Of a DNA stretch of 64,000 bases, positions 26,179 to 35,383 are shown piece by piece. The DNA comes from an uncultured Lachnoclostridium sp. (GTDB lineage: Bacteria > Bacillota > Clostridia > Lachnospirales > Lachnospiraceae), in assembly GCA_905212635.1 (NCBI GenBank), contig CAJMFH010000012.1, positions 1 to 64,000 of the forward strand, written 5' to 3'. Positions within the stretch are counted from its first letter, which is position 1, and every line of letters starts with the position of its first letter. Under the pieces are notes generated by a model, which was not told the DNA's origin, did no database searches, and was given only the letters and a program-made list of their open reading frames with translations. The position numbers and the translations under genes are program-made.

Positions 26179-26604
26179 ATGAAAGATCAAACTTTTTTAA
26201 CACTTCCGGATGACGACGGTCATCAGTCATGTCCAAACTGCGGTTCTCATATGCGTTATAAATATGCCGGTATTTTCGTATGCGATAAGTGTGGTACAGA
26301 ATCCACAAATGATTATGGAAAGATCAAAAAGTATCTGGATGAACATGGTCCAACCAACGCCATTGACCTTGCTCAGCAGACTGGCGTTTCTTCTTCCAAA
26401 ATTTCCGCATACCTCCGAGAAGGAAAGCTAGAAATCCCGGAAAATTCCACGGTCTTTTTACACTGTAAGGGATGTGGCACACCGATCCGTTTCGGAGAAT
26501 ATTGTTCCCGATGTGCCAAATCCACCGACATCAAAGGTGCTTATATCGGCGACATCCCGAAAAGCCATGAAGCCAAAGTCCGCTTCATGAATGACAAACA
26601 TTAA
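26179..26604 (+). CDS. Zinc-ribbon plus HTH protein (YvyF-like)
   Basis: Small protein of 141 aa: N-terminal zinc ribbon with CPNCG and CDKCG, a helical HTH-like middle (YGKIKKYLDEHG, then TGVSSSKISAYLREGKLE), and a second zinc knuckle with CKGCG and CSRC. The order resembles the YvyF/TIGR03826 flagellar-operon family, but no flagellar genes are nearby. The ATG at 26179 follows AAGGCGGG; a TTG at 26161 is unlikely. Its stop codon overlaps the stop of the convergent LRR gene by 4 nt. Confidence 0.8.
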   Translation: MKDQTFLTLPDDDGHQSCPNCGSHMRYKYAGIFVCDKCGTESTNDYGKIKKYLDEHGPTNAIDLAQQTGVSSSKISAYLREGKLEIPENSTVFLHCKGCGTPIRFGEYCSRCAKSTDIKGAYIGDIPKSHEAKVRFMNDKH

Positions 26605-29600
26605 TGGCTTTTTACTTGTCTGCACGCACTCCACGATCCATAGATTCGTTTTTTTCCTTTCATTTGGAAGGCTCGGATTTTTACATAACACTTTCCGATG
26701 CCATTCCAAGGTAAGGATAATTTTGTCTTTGAAGTAACTTTTACCATTCTTGTTTTTCCCTTTTTTCGTTTCATAAAGATTACCTGATACCCTTTCGCTC
26801 TTTTTACTTTCTTCCAGCTAAGGCAGATTTTCTTATTACGGTATTGATTCTTTTTAAACTTGACCTTTCCTGTCTTTATGCTTTGCGTTTTTGCTCCAAA
26901 CAGCGTTCTCTCGTCATTTTTTACCATTTTTACGGTCTGTACTGCTGTTTCCTTTTTTATGGTATTGGGTTTTGCCGCCCTGGCCGGTGCCGTCCCGGCT
27001 TTTTTCTTTACACTTACCGTAATCTTGCCTTCCCACTGCAAATAATTCTTTTCATCCTCCGGTACAAATACAACCGTCACCAGATGCTCTCCTTCCCCAA
27101 GCGGTTGATCCGGATTTTTCCAATACCAGCCCGCCGGAAGGTCAATTTCCTTCAAGCAGATGGTTTCATTATCCAATTGCGCCTGCACGAAAGGGCGTTC
27201 CGGCTCTGGCAGCGATTTTTCTACCATAAGCGGAATCTGCTCATATATCGTCTGATAATGTTCTGTATCTTCCGGTGTAAAATATGCCTCATAATTTTCC
27301 CTTCCTGCTTCGGGCACAATCTTCGGATTGCTCCATTTCCATCCGGATGGCAACGGAATCTGTTCTAATGTCTGCGTCGGCGCGTATGTGACAGAAGCCA
27401 GAACCGGAATAACATAATCCGGTTTCTTCTTTAAGACAACCACTTCAATCTCTCTTTCTATACTTTCGCCGCGATACAAAATCTGTATCGTTTGCGGACC
27501 TGGTTTATCCGGCACAACCGTATCATCCAGCCACCGGTATTTCACATTCGGATTGGTTCCTGTAAACGCCTTACTTCCCAACGAATTGCCATATACAATC
27601 TCAACCGGTTCCGGATATGGCACCACTTCGACCTTCTGCTGAATTTGGAACACATTCCAGTCAAGTTCTTTTTGATTCAAATAACTCCAGTCATAATTTC
27701 TCATATCCCTCGGCTGAAAAATAAGTGTATACTCGGATTTCTTTCCCGTCACTTTTTCTTCCGGCTTTGCCCAGACAAATTCTCCCACATCCGGCTCGGA
27801 CGATCGAATCTGTGACTGCTCCAGCAGATCCCCTTCTGCCAGAAAACCAACGGAAAGTTCCGGAAGTTCTCCCTTTCTCCTTAGAATCGTAAACGTAACA
27901 TTACGCATAATGTTTCCACTGCTGCTGTCATACCCCTGCACCTGCGTATAGTCATAATTCTTCTTATCCGCCGGCTCATAAATCATCAACGCCTCCGTTT
28001 CATCTACTGTCGGAATCCGGTCAGGATCTTTCCAGTAAAATGTTCCCAGCGAATCTTTCATCCCGCTTGTCATCATCTCCTGTAAACTTTTCCCGTATAC
28101 TGCCTCCCGGGTCGTCGGAAAGACCACATCGGTAATCTCCTTCTTTTTAATCTCGACCTGCTGTTTTCCCACAACCTTCTCATATCCTGTTTTAGTTATC
28201 TCATAATAGATAGTATATACCCCGGCATCCTTGAATGTCGGGCATTCTACACTTGTATACTGCCCTTCTTTCATGCCATACCGTATCTGCGCTCCCGGTA
28301 TCTCTTCTATCGTAATTCCATGAAATTGTCCATCATAGATCCCCTGATACGATTTTGCAATAATCCCTGTCAGTGTGGCTTTCCGAATGGTAAAAAAGAT
28401 TGTCTTGGATCCCGTATAATTCCCCATTCCGGTAATTATAACTGCCGCCGTTCCCGGATTGATATTGTTGTCATACGAAAGGGTATAGTCTGCGCCCTCT
28501 GTCAATTGTACACTTCCGTAAAAAATTTTCGGGACCGGACAGATGGGTTTTCCCGTATACGTCGCCGCAGCGAGAGGATTTGCTGTACAGTCTGCCACCG
28601 TCTGTTCCTTTCTCTCTCCCACCTTTAAATTTCCCCATTGTCCGGCAAATTCCAAGTTTCCGCAATTCCATCCTGCCGATAAATATTTGCGGATCAAATG
28701 TGCGTTCCCGGCAATGTAATCGACCGATAACCCACCTCCGGCAGCTCCCAGAAATTCACCATTTTCAGAAGAATCACACAGCCCGGTCACCGCTGAAAAC
28801 TGATCATATTCTGTCGCTTCATTGATTGTTGTATAAATCGTAAAAGCACCTTTGGCGCGAATGCATTGGGCATAACACCGCGCCATACTTTTTACGGACG
28901 GAGGAATATCTGCCAATTCACTTAAATTTCTGCACCCATAAAACATTTCACTGATATTCTCTATCGTTTTTGGTAATTTCGGTGCTTTTGTCAGCGCTTC
29001 ACACTCGTAAAAACAGTTTGCCGCCTGTGTAATTCCCTGAGGAAGCACCGGCGCACTTGTCAGACTCTTACACTGTGCAAACGTTCCCGAAATATCGGTA
29101 ACTCCGTAAGGGATCGTAATCGGCTGTGTAATCGCCGTTCCCTGTAAAAGATTTGAATAATCTTTTACCTGTGTTGTCTCTATTACCGGCACTCTGGTAA
29201 GAGCGCTGCATTCTTGAAATGCTCCCTTTATATTTTTTACATTTTTTGGAATTTTTATTGTTTGATTCAAACTCGTACAACGTTCAAACGTCCTTTCCAT
29301 CGTCTCAACAGAATCGGGAATCTTTCCCACCTGACGAAGGGAACGGCAGCGTTCAAACGTCTGCGTAAGATTTCTCACTCCTGCCGGCAGATCACTGACA
29401 CTTTGCAGATTTGTACAATTCACAAAATAATTTGTCATATCACCATCGGAAACATTATTGATTTCAAAGGTTACTGCTTTAATCTTACTGGCATAATCCA
29501 GCCAGGGAATACAATCCGGTTCAAGAAGAGGAAATTTTCCGGAACCTCGAAACAATAACGTTCCCTGTGCATCCAATTCCCAGTGGATTGACCCAATCGC

Positions 29601-29714
29601 CCCCGACGCCGTATCCGCCGCATACACCATAATATCCTGTCCGGCAAAGTTTCCTAACACAAGCCCCGCCACTAAAACCAAAGCCACCAAACGTTTTCTT
29701 AATTTTTTAACCAT
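26601..29714 (-). CDS. Large secreted BspA-like LRR protein with MBG-type domains
   Basis: Surface or secreted protein of about 1,037 aa. There is a signal peptide (KKLRKRLVALVLVAGLVLG, cleaved near YAAD), then about ten 23-residue BspA-type repeats with the pattern FxxCxxLxxxxxLPxxVxxI. MBG-like beta domains follow (YTGKPICPVPKIFYG, then GNYTGSKTIFFTIRKA). A Lys-rich fibronectin-III-like C-terminus closes it. I see no LPXTG or SLH anchor. The start at 29714 is set by GGGAGG 5-6 nt upstream; four earlier in-frame starts are less likely. Probably an adhesin or host/glycan-binding protein. Confidence 0.85.
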   Translation of the reverse strand: MVKKLRKRLVALVLVAGLVLGNFAGQDIMVYAADTASGAIGSIHWELDAQGTLLFRGSGKFPLLEPDCIPWLDYASKIKAVTFEINNVSDGDMTNYFVNCTNLQSVSDLPAGVRNLTQTFERCRSLRQVGKIPDSVETMERTFERCTSLNQTIKIPKNVKNIKGAFQECSALTRVPVIETTQVKDYSNLLQGTAITQPITIPYGVTDISGTFAQCKSLTSAPVLPQGITQAANCFYECEALTKAPKLPKTIENISEMFYGCRNLSELADIPPSVKSMARCYAQCIRAKGAFTIYTTINEATEYDQFSAVTGLCDSSENGEFLGAAGGGLSVDYIAGNAHLIRKYLSAGWNCGNLEFAGQWGNLKVGERKEQTVADCTANPLAAATYTGKPICPVPKIFYGSVQLTEGADYTLSYDNNINPGTAAVIITGMGNYTGSKTIFFTIRKATLTGIIAKSYQGIYDGQFHGITIEEIPGAQIRYGMKEGQYTSVECPTFKDAGVYTIYYEITKTGYEKVVGKQQVEIKKKEITDVVFPTTREAVYGKSLQEMMTSGMKDSLGTFYWKDPDRIPTVDETEALMIYEPADKKNYDYTQVQGYDSSSGNIMRNVTFTILRRKGELPELSVGFLAEGDLLEQSQIRSSEPDVGEFVWAKPEEKVTGKKSEYTLIFQPRDMRNYDWSYLNQKELDWNVFQIQQKVEVVPYPEPVEIVYGNSLGSKAFTGTNPNVKYRWLDDTVVPDKPGPQTIQILYRGESIEREIEVVVLKKKPDYVIPVLASVTYAPTQTLEQIPLPSGWKWSNPKIVPEAGRENYEAYFTPEDTEHYQTIYEQIPLMVEKSLPEPERPFVQAQLDNETICLKEIDLPAGWYWKNPDQPLGEGEHLVTVVFVPEDEKNYLQWEGKITVSVKKKAGTAPARAAKPNTIKKETAVQTVKMVKNDERTLFGAKTQSIKTGKVKFKKNQYRNKKICLSWKKVKRAKGYQVIFMKRKKGKTRMVKVTSKTKLSLPWNGIGKCYVKIRAFQMKGKKRIYGSWSACRQVKSH

Positions 29715-29787
29715 AGAATCCTCCCTTTGCATTTTTATTTTCATGAAGCCTCCTGAGTCCATGGACATTCTATCCTCATGGAGTCTT

Positions 29788-29802
29788 AGATTCTTAGAAT
29801 CT
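29788..29802 (-). promoter_or_regulatory. 15-bp perfect palindrome in LRR-gene leader
   Basis: AGATTCT-T-AGAATCT lies just downstream of the predicted transcription start of the LRR surface gene; a second hairpin CCATG/CATGG brackets 29758-29780. Possible operator or leader hairpin. Confidence 0.45.
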
Positions 29803-29815
29803 GAGATTAAGTATG

Positions 29816-29844
29816 ATTATATATTGGTTTCTGAGAAAATGCAA
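29816..29844 (-). promoter_or_regulatory. Sigma-A promoter for LRR surface protein
   Basis: Minus strand TTGCAT, 17-nt spacer, TATAAT; predicted leader of roughly 95 nt to the ATG at 29714. Confidence 0.75.
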
Positions 29845-29890
29845 TAGCTCTGACGGGCGGAAAACGGACGATATGTCCCCTATACGAAAA

Positions 29891-29930
29891 AAGACCTGTT
29901 TTCCTCTATCTTTCCGGGAAAACAGGTCTT
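29891..29930 (-). terminator. Rho-independent terminator after GDPD gene
   Basis: Perfect 14-bp stem AAGACCTGTTTTCC / GGAAAACAGGTCTT followed on the minus strand by a T run, 9 nt after the GDPD stop. Confidence 0.93.
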
Positions 29931-29938
29931 TATATTTT

Positions 29939-31549
29939 TTATTGTTCGGAATTCAGCATATATTCTGTCGTGATCATATCGACATGCAGATTATTTACGA
30001 GTTCATATGCTTTTTCAACACTATTAACGGTCCAGACATTCACCTGTCTGCCAGCCATCTGAAGGCGGTAAACATCGGAAGCTGCCACAAGCGTATACCG
30101 GCTGTCAAGATCAATCTGGTTTGCAATACACCACTGTATCACTGCCGAGCTGACCGGTGTACTTTTATTTGCCTCTTCCGTACCATAGATATATTGCAGC
30201 TGCGTCGTATTTACTCCACCAATCTGTTTCAGTGTCAGAAGATTGCTCTGATGCATACTGATAAAATAGGTTTCATTTAAAAGTCCCTGATCTTTTACCT
30301 GCTTTACAAGTTTACGCAGATCTGCTTCATTTAATTTTTCCTTAATTTCAATAAACGGATGAATGTTTGAGGCTTTTTTCATTACTTGCAGATATTCATC
30401 CAATGTCGGCATCGTCAGATTCTCATAGGAATCCACCTTACTTCCATTGATCATAAAATACTTTTTAATCTGCTCTGCCGTCAACGCGGAAATTTGAAGA
30501 TCATACCCGAACATTCGGTTAAGACTGCTGTCATGAGATACCATAAACTCGCCATCTAACGACTTCCAGATATCACATTCAATTCCATAAAAATTCTTCG
30601 CTGCCGCTTTTTGAAATGCCGGAATCGAATTTTCCGGTGCTTCCGAAGAAAGTCCCCGGTGAGCGATCAGTTTTTGATTGGTAATTTCCACACAAAACAC
30701 CTCCACATTTATGCTTGCCGTCGAGTGTCCATCTGCCGCATCGGCACGGATAACCGCTGTTCCGGGCTGTACTCCCGTAACCGTTCCATTGGCAGACACC
30801 GTTGCAACCGCCGGGTCTGAACTTGTATACCGCAATGCTTTATTGGAAGCATTTGCCGGCTGAACCGACGCAGATAACCCAAAGCTCTTTCCTTTTTCCA
30901 ATTTTTTACTGGATGCCCCTCCATTGAGGGTGATACTCTTTGTCATGACTTTCGTCTGAACCACATAACTTCCTGACTTCCGCGTGCCATCCTTGCTCTT
31001 CGCCGTGATAACAGCTTCGCCTTTTCCCTTTGCCGTCACAATCCCCCGGGAAGAAACCGTTACGACCGACGGATTCGAGGAAGTATAGGTCAGTTTTTTA
31101 TCTGTCGCATTTCCCGGCAAAACCTGTGCCTGCGTCTGCGCCCTCTGTCCAACTTCCATTTCCTGTTTTTTCACCGAAAAACGGACGCTGGTTACCTTTC
31201 TTCCAACCTGCACTTTAATCTTTGCTTTTTTCCCGGATCCATCTGTCGCTTTCAGCCAGATATTGGTTTTTCCATAACGTTTTCCACGAAGTACTCCTTT
31301 TTTCGAAATGACAGCAACTTTTTTATTCGAAGAAGTCCATTTCACTTTATTTTTTAAGGCTTTTGGTTTGACTTTTGCCTTTAACTGTACTTTTTCTTTT
31401 TTATTGATCAGTAATGTTTTTCCTACGTTCTTAATCTCAACTTTTTTGACCTGCTCTGCTTTGATCGTTTCCGACTTTGCGCCTGTCAGAAAAACCGCCC
31501 CTGCCACTACCGCAGCTGCGAAGAACGCTTTATATATCCTATGTTTCAT
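29939..31549 (-). CDS. Secreted glycerophosphodiester phosphodiesterase with Big_2 domains
   Basis: Exported protein of about 536 aa. Signal peptide (about 1-32), then three bacterial Ig-like (Big_2) repeats (about 40-290), each ending in the VTAKGKGEAVITA-like pattern. The GDPD TIM barrel (about 295-536) keeps its catalytic residues in IAHRGLSSEAPENS, YGIECDIW and VSHD. It should release glycerol phosphate from deacylated lipids or teichoic-acid-like polymers at the cell surface. ATG at 31549 follows AGGAGA; the GTG at 31558 overlaps that site. It lies downstream of the deacetylase gene. Confidence 0.9.
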   Translation of the reverse strand: MKHRIYKAFFAAAVVAGAVFLTGAKSETIKAEQVKKVEIKNVGKTLLINKKEKVQLKAKVKPKALKNKVKWTSSNKKVAVISKKGVLRGKRYGKTNIWLKATDGSGKKAKIKVQVGRKVTSVRFSVKKQEMEVGQRAQTQAQVLPGNATDKKLTYTSSNPSVVTVSSRGIVTAKGKGEAVITAKSKDGTRKSGSYVVQTKVMTKSITLNGGASSKKLEKGKSFGLSASVQPANASNKALRYTSSDPAVATVSANGTVTGVQPGTAVIRADAADGHSTASINVEVFCVEITNQKLIAHRGLSSEAPENSIPAFQKAAAKNFYGIECDIWKSLDGEFMVSHDSSLNRMFGYDLQISALTAEQIKKYFMINGSKVDSYENLTMPTLDEYLQVMKKASNIHPFIEIKEKLNEADLRKLVKQVKDQGLLNETYFISMHQSNLLTLKQIGGVNTTQLQYIYGTEEANKSTPVSSAVIQWCIANQIDLDSRYTLVAASDVYRLQMAGRQVNVWTVNSVEKAYELVNNLHVDMITTEYMLNSEQ

Positions 31550-31671
31550 CTTTGACACATCTCCTAATCTCCGTTTTCCCTTTTTTCATATTATATCTGC
31601 CATCTGTTACATTTTCATGGCAAAGCATACAATATTTATTCTCTCACGTTCCTTTCCAAAAGTCAATACAG

Positions 31672-31741
31672 AAAAGTCACAAACCGGTTCGATGCCGCTT
31701 CTTTACAAAGCATTTCCGCATCTTGCCAATCTGTGACTTTT
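31672..31741 (-). other. Nested hairpin between deacetylase and GDPD genes
   Basis: Perfect 10-bp arms AAAAGTCACA / TGTGACTTTT enclose a second stem GATGC / GCATC and an inner CTTT / AAAG. On the minus strand the outer stem is followed by TTTTCTGTATTGACTTTT. It may terminate the deacetylase transcript or act as the GDPD leader. A short near-palindrome ACGACTCTCAGATCGT lies at about 31749. No known riboswitch core was recognised. Confidence 0.55.
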
Positions 31742-31808
31742 ATTACATGACGACTCTCAGATCGTCTCTGTTTTCCTGTTTTTTACTTACCGCTGTCTTA
31801 TAAATGAA

Positions 31809-33527
31809 TTAATTTGCACTTCGATACATTACACCGGTCATCAATGGTTTGCCCTTGATGGCAAACAGTTCGGATACTCCGACAACCTGATATCCGTTGT
31901 CTTTACAGTATTGAAGGATTTCCGGTACTGCCTGTGCTGTCTTCTCGTGAACAGAATGCATGTTGATGATGGCACCATCCTGCAAATTTTCTGTTACATT
32001 TTTAACAATATCCTCTTTTGTCGTATTGCTATCGTAATCCTGACTCCATACAGATACGTCGATAAACGGTTTTTCGATCACCGCATACATGGTCTGGCTG
32101 TATGCCACATTTGGCGCACGGAACAGGAAATGCTCATATCCGGTCAATTCTTTCAGAAGAGCATCGGTCTTCGCAATCTTTTCTTTGACAGTGTCCGCAT
32201 CGGCACTACTTAGTTTGGCAGAATCATAGGAGTGGTTTGCCACTTCAAAACCAGCCTCTTTTGCCGCAATGACCTCATTTCTCGATTCTTCATCATGCTC
32301 AATATGTGCTCCAATGTAGAAAAATGTTGCATGTGCACCTGCCGCTTTCAAAGCTGTCTGAATCTGCATACCATAATCTACAAAACCGCCATATCCACCA
32401 GGGCCGTCATCAAAACTCAATGCTACAACCGGTTTGTCTTTGTCAATATTCGCATCGATCCATGCCTGATCCAATCCATCATAACGGAACTCAGAAGATT
32501 CAAATTCCGGCGCTGTGGTTGGTTTCGGTGTCGGTTTTACATTTGCGTCTGCCGGATATTCGGCTCCTTCCTTAGCAACAAATTCGATGCTGGTGATCGT
32601 GATGGATTTCAAGGCAGCCGGCCAGGAATAATTATTGTTATTATCCATAGGCTGAATATTGATACCTACTGCGGTTCCCATCACTTTATCATCGGACAGA
32701 TCGACCGTCGTTGTTGTATCTGTCGCGGAAAGATTATAAGTATACGCAATACCATCGCTGTATCCATCCAGATCATCGGCTGTTGCAGCCACGGCAACCT
32801 TTCCACCGGTAATCGTAGCAATGTCCTCATCTTCATTGAGTTCCAGTGTGTAACCCACTTTCATTTCCTTGAAATATGACAGATCAAACCGATCTTCGAT
32901 CTGGCTGCTAAAATCAAGATATGCCGGTGAACTGGTAAATGTCTTGTCTGTCACCTTGCTCATATCAATCACAACATTGGTAACCGGTTCTGCCTTTTTC
33001 GGTTCTTCCGATGGAGCCGCCGGTGTCTCGGATGGCTGTGAAGACGGTGTAACCACAGCATTCGGCGTAGTTACCGGTGTCGATGCCGGTGTTGTCTCCG
33101 GACTCTTTCCCGGTGCCTGTGTTGCCGGTGTTGTGGCAGCCGGTGCCTTTGTTTCCGTTACTCCTGTGTTCGCTGTCTGCGCTGGTGTTGTCTTCTCCTG
33201 TGCTGCTTTTACCGTCACTTTACAAGTCAGTTTTTTCTTGCCTGATTTTGCTGTCACTACGGCTTTACCGGCTTTCTTTCCGGTAATAACCACACTTGCT
33301 TTTTTCTTCTTTGTCAATTTGATGACTTTTTTTCCTTTTGTTACCGACCATTTTACTTTTTTGGTAACTTTCTTCACTTTCAATGTTACCTTCTCACCCT
33401 GTGCAATTGTAATTTTTTTCTTGCTCAGCATCATTTTTGATGCGGCATCCGCTCCCGGTGATACCATACTTACCACCATCGATCCGGCAAGTACCAGACC
33501 TAAAATTTTTCCTGTTTTTGTTCCCAA
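31809..33527 (-). CDS. Secreted polysaccharide deacetylase (CE4-like)
   Basis: Exported protein of 572 aa. Signal peptide (about 1-28), a very Lys-rich Ig-like domain (about 32-110), a Thr/Pro linker (about 112-180), a carbohydrate-binding-like beta sandwich (about 185-335), then the NodB/CE4 domain (about 365-560). Motif 1 is SFDDGP, motif 3 FRAPNVA, motif 5 NMHSVH. Motif 2 reads NHSYDSAKL where HSxxH is usual, so one metal-binding His is replaced by Ser. The start is TTG after GGAGG. Likely acts on peptidoglycan or exopolysaccharide if active. Confidence 0.87.
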   Translation of the reverse strand: MGTKTGKILGLVLAGSMVVSMVSPGADAASKMMLSKKKITIAQGEKVTLKVKKVTKKVKWSVTKGKKVIKLTKKKKASVVITGKKAGKAVVTAKSGKKKLTCKVTVKAAQEKTTPAQTANTGVTETKAPAATTPATQAPGKSPETTPASTPVTTPNAVVTPSSQPSETPAAPSEEPKKAEPVTNVVIDMSKVTDKTFTSSPAYLDFSSQIEDRFDLSYFKEMKVGYTLELNEDEDIATITGGKVAVAATADDLDGYSDGIAYTYNLSATDTTTTVDLSDDKVMGTAVGINIQPMDNNNNYSWPAALKSITITSIEFVAKEGAEYPADANVKPTPKPTTAPEFESSEFRYDGLDQAWIDANIDKDKPVVALSFDDGPGGYGGFVDYGMQIQTALKAAGAHATFFYIGAHIEHDEESRNEVIAAKEAGFEVANHSYDSAKLSSADADTVKEKIAKTDALLKELTGYEHFLFRAPNVAYSQTMYAVIEKPFIDVSVWSQDYDSNTTKEDIVKNVTENLQDGAIINMHSVHEKTAQAVPEILQYCKDNGYQVVGVSELFAIKGKPLMTGVMYRSAN

Positions 33528-33554
33528 AACATTATCCTCCTTATTCTAAACTAT

Positions 33555-33583
33555 CCGATAAGCACCAGACTCTCCGGCTCTTA
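33555..33583 (-). other. Leader hairpin of deacetylase gene
   Basis: GATAAG / CTTATC arms with inner CC/GG and GA/TC pairs, between the promoter at 33601 and the ribosome site. Role unknown. Confidence 0.4.
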
Positions 33584-33600
33584 TCTCATCTGATATAAGA

Positions 33601-33629
33601 AGTATAACATTCTTTCTATATATTGGCAA
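33601..33629 (-). promoter_or_regulatory. Sigma-A promoter for deacetylase gene
   Basis: Minus strand TTGCCA, 17-nt spacer, TATACT. Confidence 0.72.
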
Positions 33630-33638
33630 ATTATTATT

Positions 33639-33659
33639 ATGTTATAATTATTATAACAT
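33639..33659. promoter_or_regulatory. 21-bp A/T palindrome upstream of deacetylase promoter
   Basis: ATGTTATAAT-T-ATTATAACAT is a perfect palindrome 10 bp upstream of the -35 box of the deacetylase gene and about 55 nt after the permease stop. It may be an activator or repressor site, or simply an A/T-rich hairpin. Confidence 0.45.
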
Positions 33660-33712
33660 TTTATTTATACCGTACGTTCTTTCGGCACATTTGTTATAAT
33701 ATGCCATAAAAA

Positions 33713-34912
33713 TTATATTTTACGAAAATAAGATTTGGTCTCTGCCGGCAGCCCTTTCTTTTCCAATCTGCGATGACTCCATCTTTTTACCGTTTTGTAC
33801 AAAACCGAGAAAATCGGAACCGCGCAGATCATACCAAGCAGTCCAAACAAGGCACCAAATACCAGGATGGAAAACAGGATCCAAAAGCTTTCCAGCCCAA
33901 CTGATTCTCCGATGATCTTGGGACCAATGATATTGCCGTCCACCTGCTGAATGATAATAATAAGTACAAGGAAGATCACTCCCTTAAAAGGCGAGGCCAG
34001 AAAGACAAGCAGCGCACTTGGAATCGCCCCGATGTATGGTCCAAAAAACGGGATAATGTTAGTAACTCCCACAAGCACACTGATCAATGCCGTATACGGA
34101 ATGTTGGCAATGCTCAGAGCAATAAAAGTGATGATCGCTACAATGACAGAGTCAATGATCTTTCCACTGAAAAATTTTGCAAAAGACCAGTTGATATCTT
34201 TTCCAAAGGCAAGGATCCGATTGGCATGTTTCTCTGAAAAAATGGTGTACAAAAGGCGTTTTGCCTGAGCACAGAACCGTTCTTTGCCTGCCATCAGATA
34301 AATGGATACGATAATTCCGATAACGACATTCAGAAGCATCCCCAACGCACTGAGCAGTCCATCGGACACCGTACCGAGAATTTCCGTGCTTGCCGGCAAA
34401 AGATCATTCTGCACCCAGTTCCGGACCTGCGTATATACGGTATCGGTACTTTCTTTCATATACTGCGCCACTTCCGGGTGTTTTTTTCCAATGTCATTTG
34501 CCACCTGAATCGTATTGCGGTAATATTCCGGCAGATTATTTGCAAGATTAGTAATACTGTCAACCACTTCCGGCACAACGAGCATTGTCAGCCAAAAGAG
34601 CACGGCGATGGAAAGCACCAGTACAAGTACGATCGAGATTCCTCTGGCGAAACCTCTGACTCTCTTATCCGTCTTATTGATCTTTCGAAACAGCGGAATA
34701 AAGATGACTCTCTCCATGCCATTGACCATCGGACTCAAAAGATAGGCAATCACCAATCCGATATAAATGGGCATCAGTGCCGAGTTTAATTTGCCAAACG
34801 CCGCAGCTACGGTATCAAAATTTAAAAAGATAAATCCACAGACCAAAACCGCCATTAACACACAAAATGCTGTAATCCCCGCATAAACATATTTATTTTC
34901 CAATCTTTTCAT
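33713..34912 (-). CDS. AI-2E (PerM) family membrane transporter
   Basis: Second member of the family in the window (399 aa). Helices at about 8-30, 38-58 and 85-110, an extracellular helical stretch, then a C-terminal bundle with ALISVLVGVTNIIPFFGPYIG (core GVTNIIPFFGPYIG). Substrate unknown. ATG at 34912 follows GGAGGG; the frame could open at 34930 but without a ribosome site. It comes after the spoVAE terminator. Confidence 0.85.
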   Translation of the reverse strand: MKRLENKYVYAGITAFCVLMAVLVCGFIFLNFDTVAAAFGKLNSALMPIYIGLVIAYLLSPMVNGMERVIFIPLFRKINKTDKRVRGFARGISIVLVLVLSIAVLFWLTMLVVPEVVDSITNLANNLPEYYRNTIQVANDIGKKHPEVAQYMKESTDTVYTQVRNWVQNDLLPASTEILGTVSDGLLSALGMLLNVVIGIIVSIYLMAGKERFCAQAKRLLYTIFSEKHANRILAFGKDINWSFAKFFSGKIIDSVIVAIITFIALSIANIPYTALISVLVGVTNIIPFFGPYIGAIPSALLVFLASPFKGVIFLVLIIIIQQVDGNIIGPKIIGESVGLESFWILFSILVFGALFGLLGMICAVPIFSVLYKTVKRWSHRRLEKKGLPAETKSYFRKI

Positions 34913-34942
34913 AAATACCCTCCATTCCAAATTTTCCCATAC

Positions 34943-34969
34943 AAAAAAGGTTAGTGACTGTCACTAACC
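34943..34969 (-). terminator. Rho-independent terminator after spoVAE
   Basis: Perfect 10-bp stem GGTTAGTGAC / GTCACTAACC followed on the minus strand by TTTTTTG. Confidence 0.93.
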
Positions 34970-35012
34970 TCATTATACTTTGTTTTTCCATATTTCGCAA
35001 TAATTTAATCCT

Positions 35013-35369
35013 TTATCCTTTCATTTTCGGCTTAAATACCAGCGACGCCAGAAAACTGATGACAAGGGCTCCGGATATGCCGACTGCTGCCCGTTCCATG
35101 CCGCCGTAAAAGATACCGATGAAGCCTCTTTTATCTACAGCTTCTTTTACGCCCTCAAACAAAAGATGTCCAAATCCGATCAAAGGCACCGTTGCACCGG
35201 CTTTTGCCCAGTCAGCAAATGGTTCATACAGATGCAGCGCGCTTAATACAGCTCCCAGGCATACCAGAAGCACCATAATCCTTCCGGGTAACAATTTCGT
35301 ATTGTCCATAAACAGCTGCACTACTGCGCAGATTGCTCCTCCAATCAAAAAAGAAATCAAATATTCCAT
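35013..35369 (-). CDS. spoVAE: Stage V sporulation protein AE
   Basis: Integral membrane protein of the SpoVA channel that moves calcium-dipicolinate into the forespore and out at germination (118 aa). Several hydrophobic helices and the conserved AGATVPLIGFGHLLFEG. Start at 35369, eight nt after AAGGAG; the longer frame overlaps spoVAD. It directly follows spoVAD and is closed by a terminator. Confidence 0.92.
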   Translation of the reverse strand: MEYLISFLIGGAICAVVQLFMDNTKLLPGRIMVLLVCLGAVLSALHLYEPFADWAKAGATVPLIGFGHLLFEGVKEAVDKRGFIGIFYGGMERAAVGISGALVISFLASLVFKPKMKG

Positions 35370-35383
35370 CTCATCATCTCCTT

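Noticed and set aside
31672..31741. Cyclic-di-GMP riboswitch
   Set aside because: I compared the structure with the GEMM core from memory and the conserved loop and receptor bases are absent.
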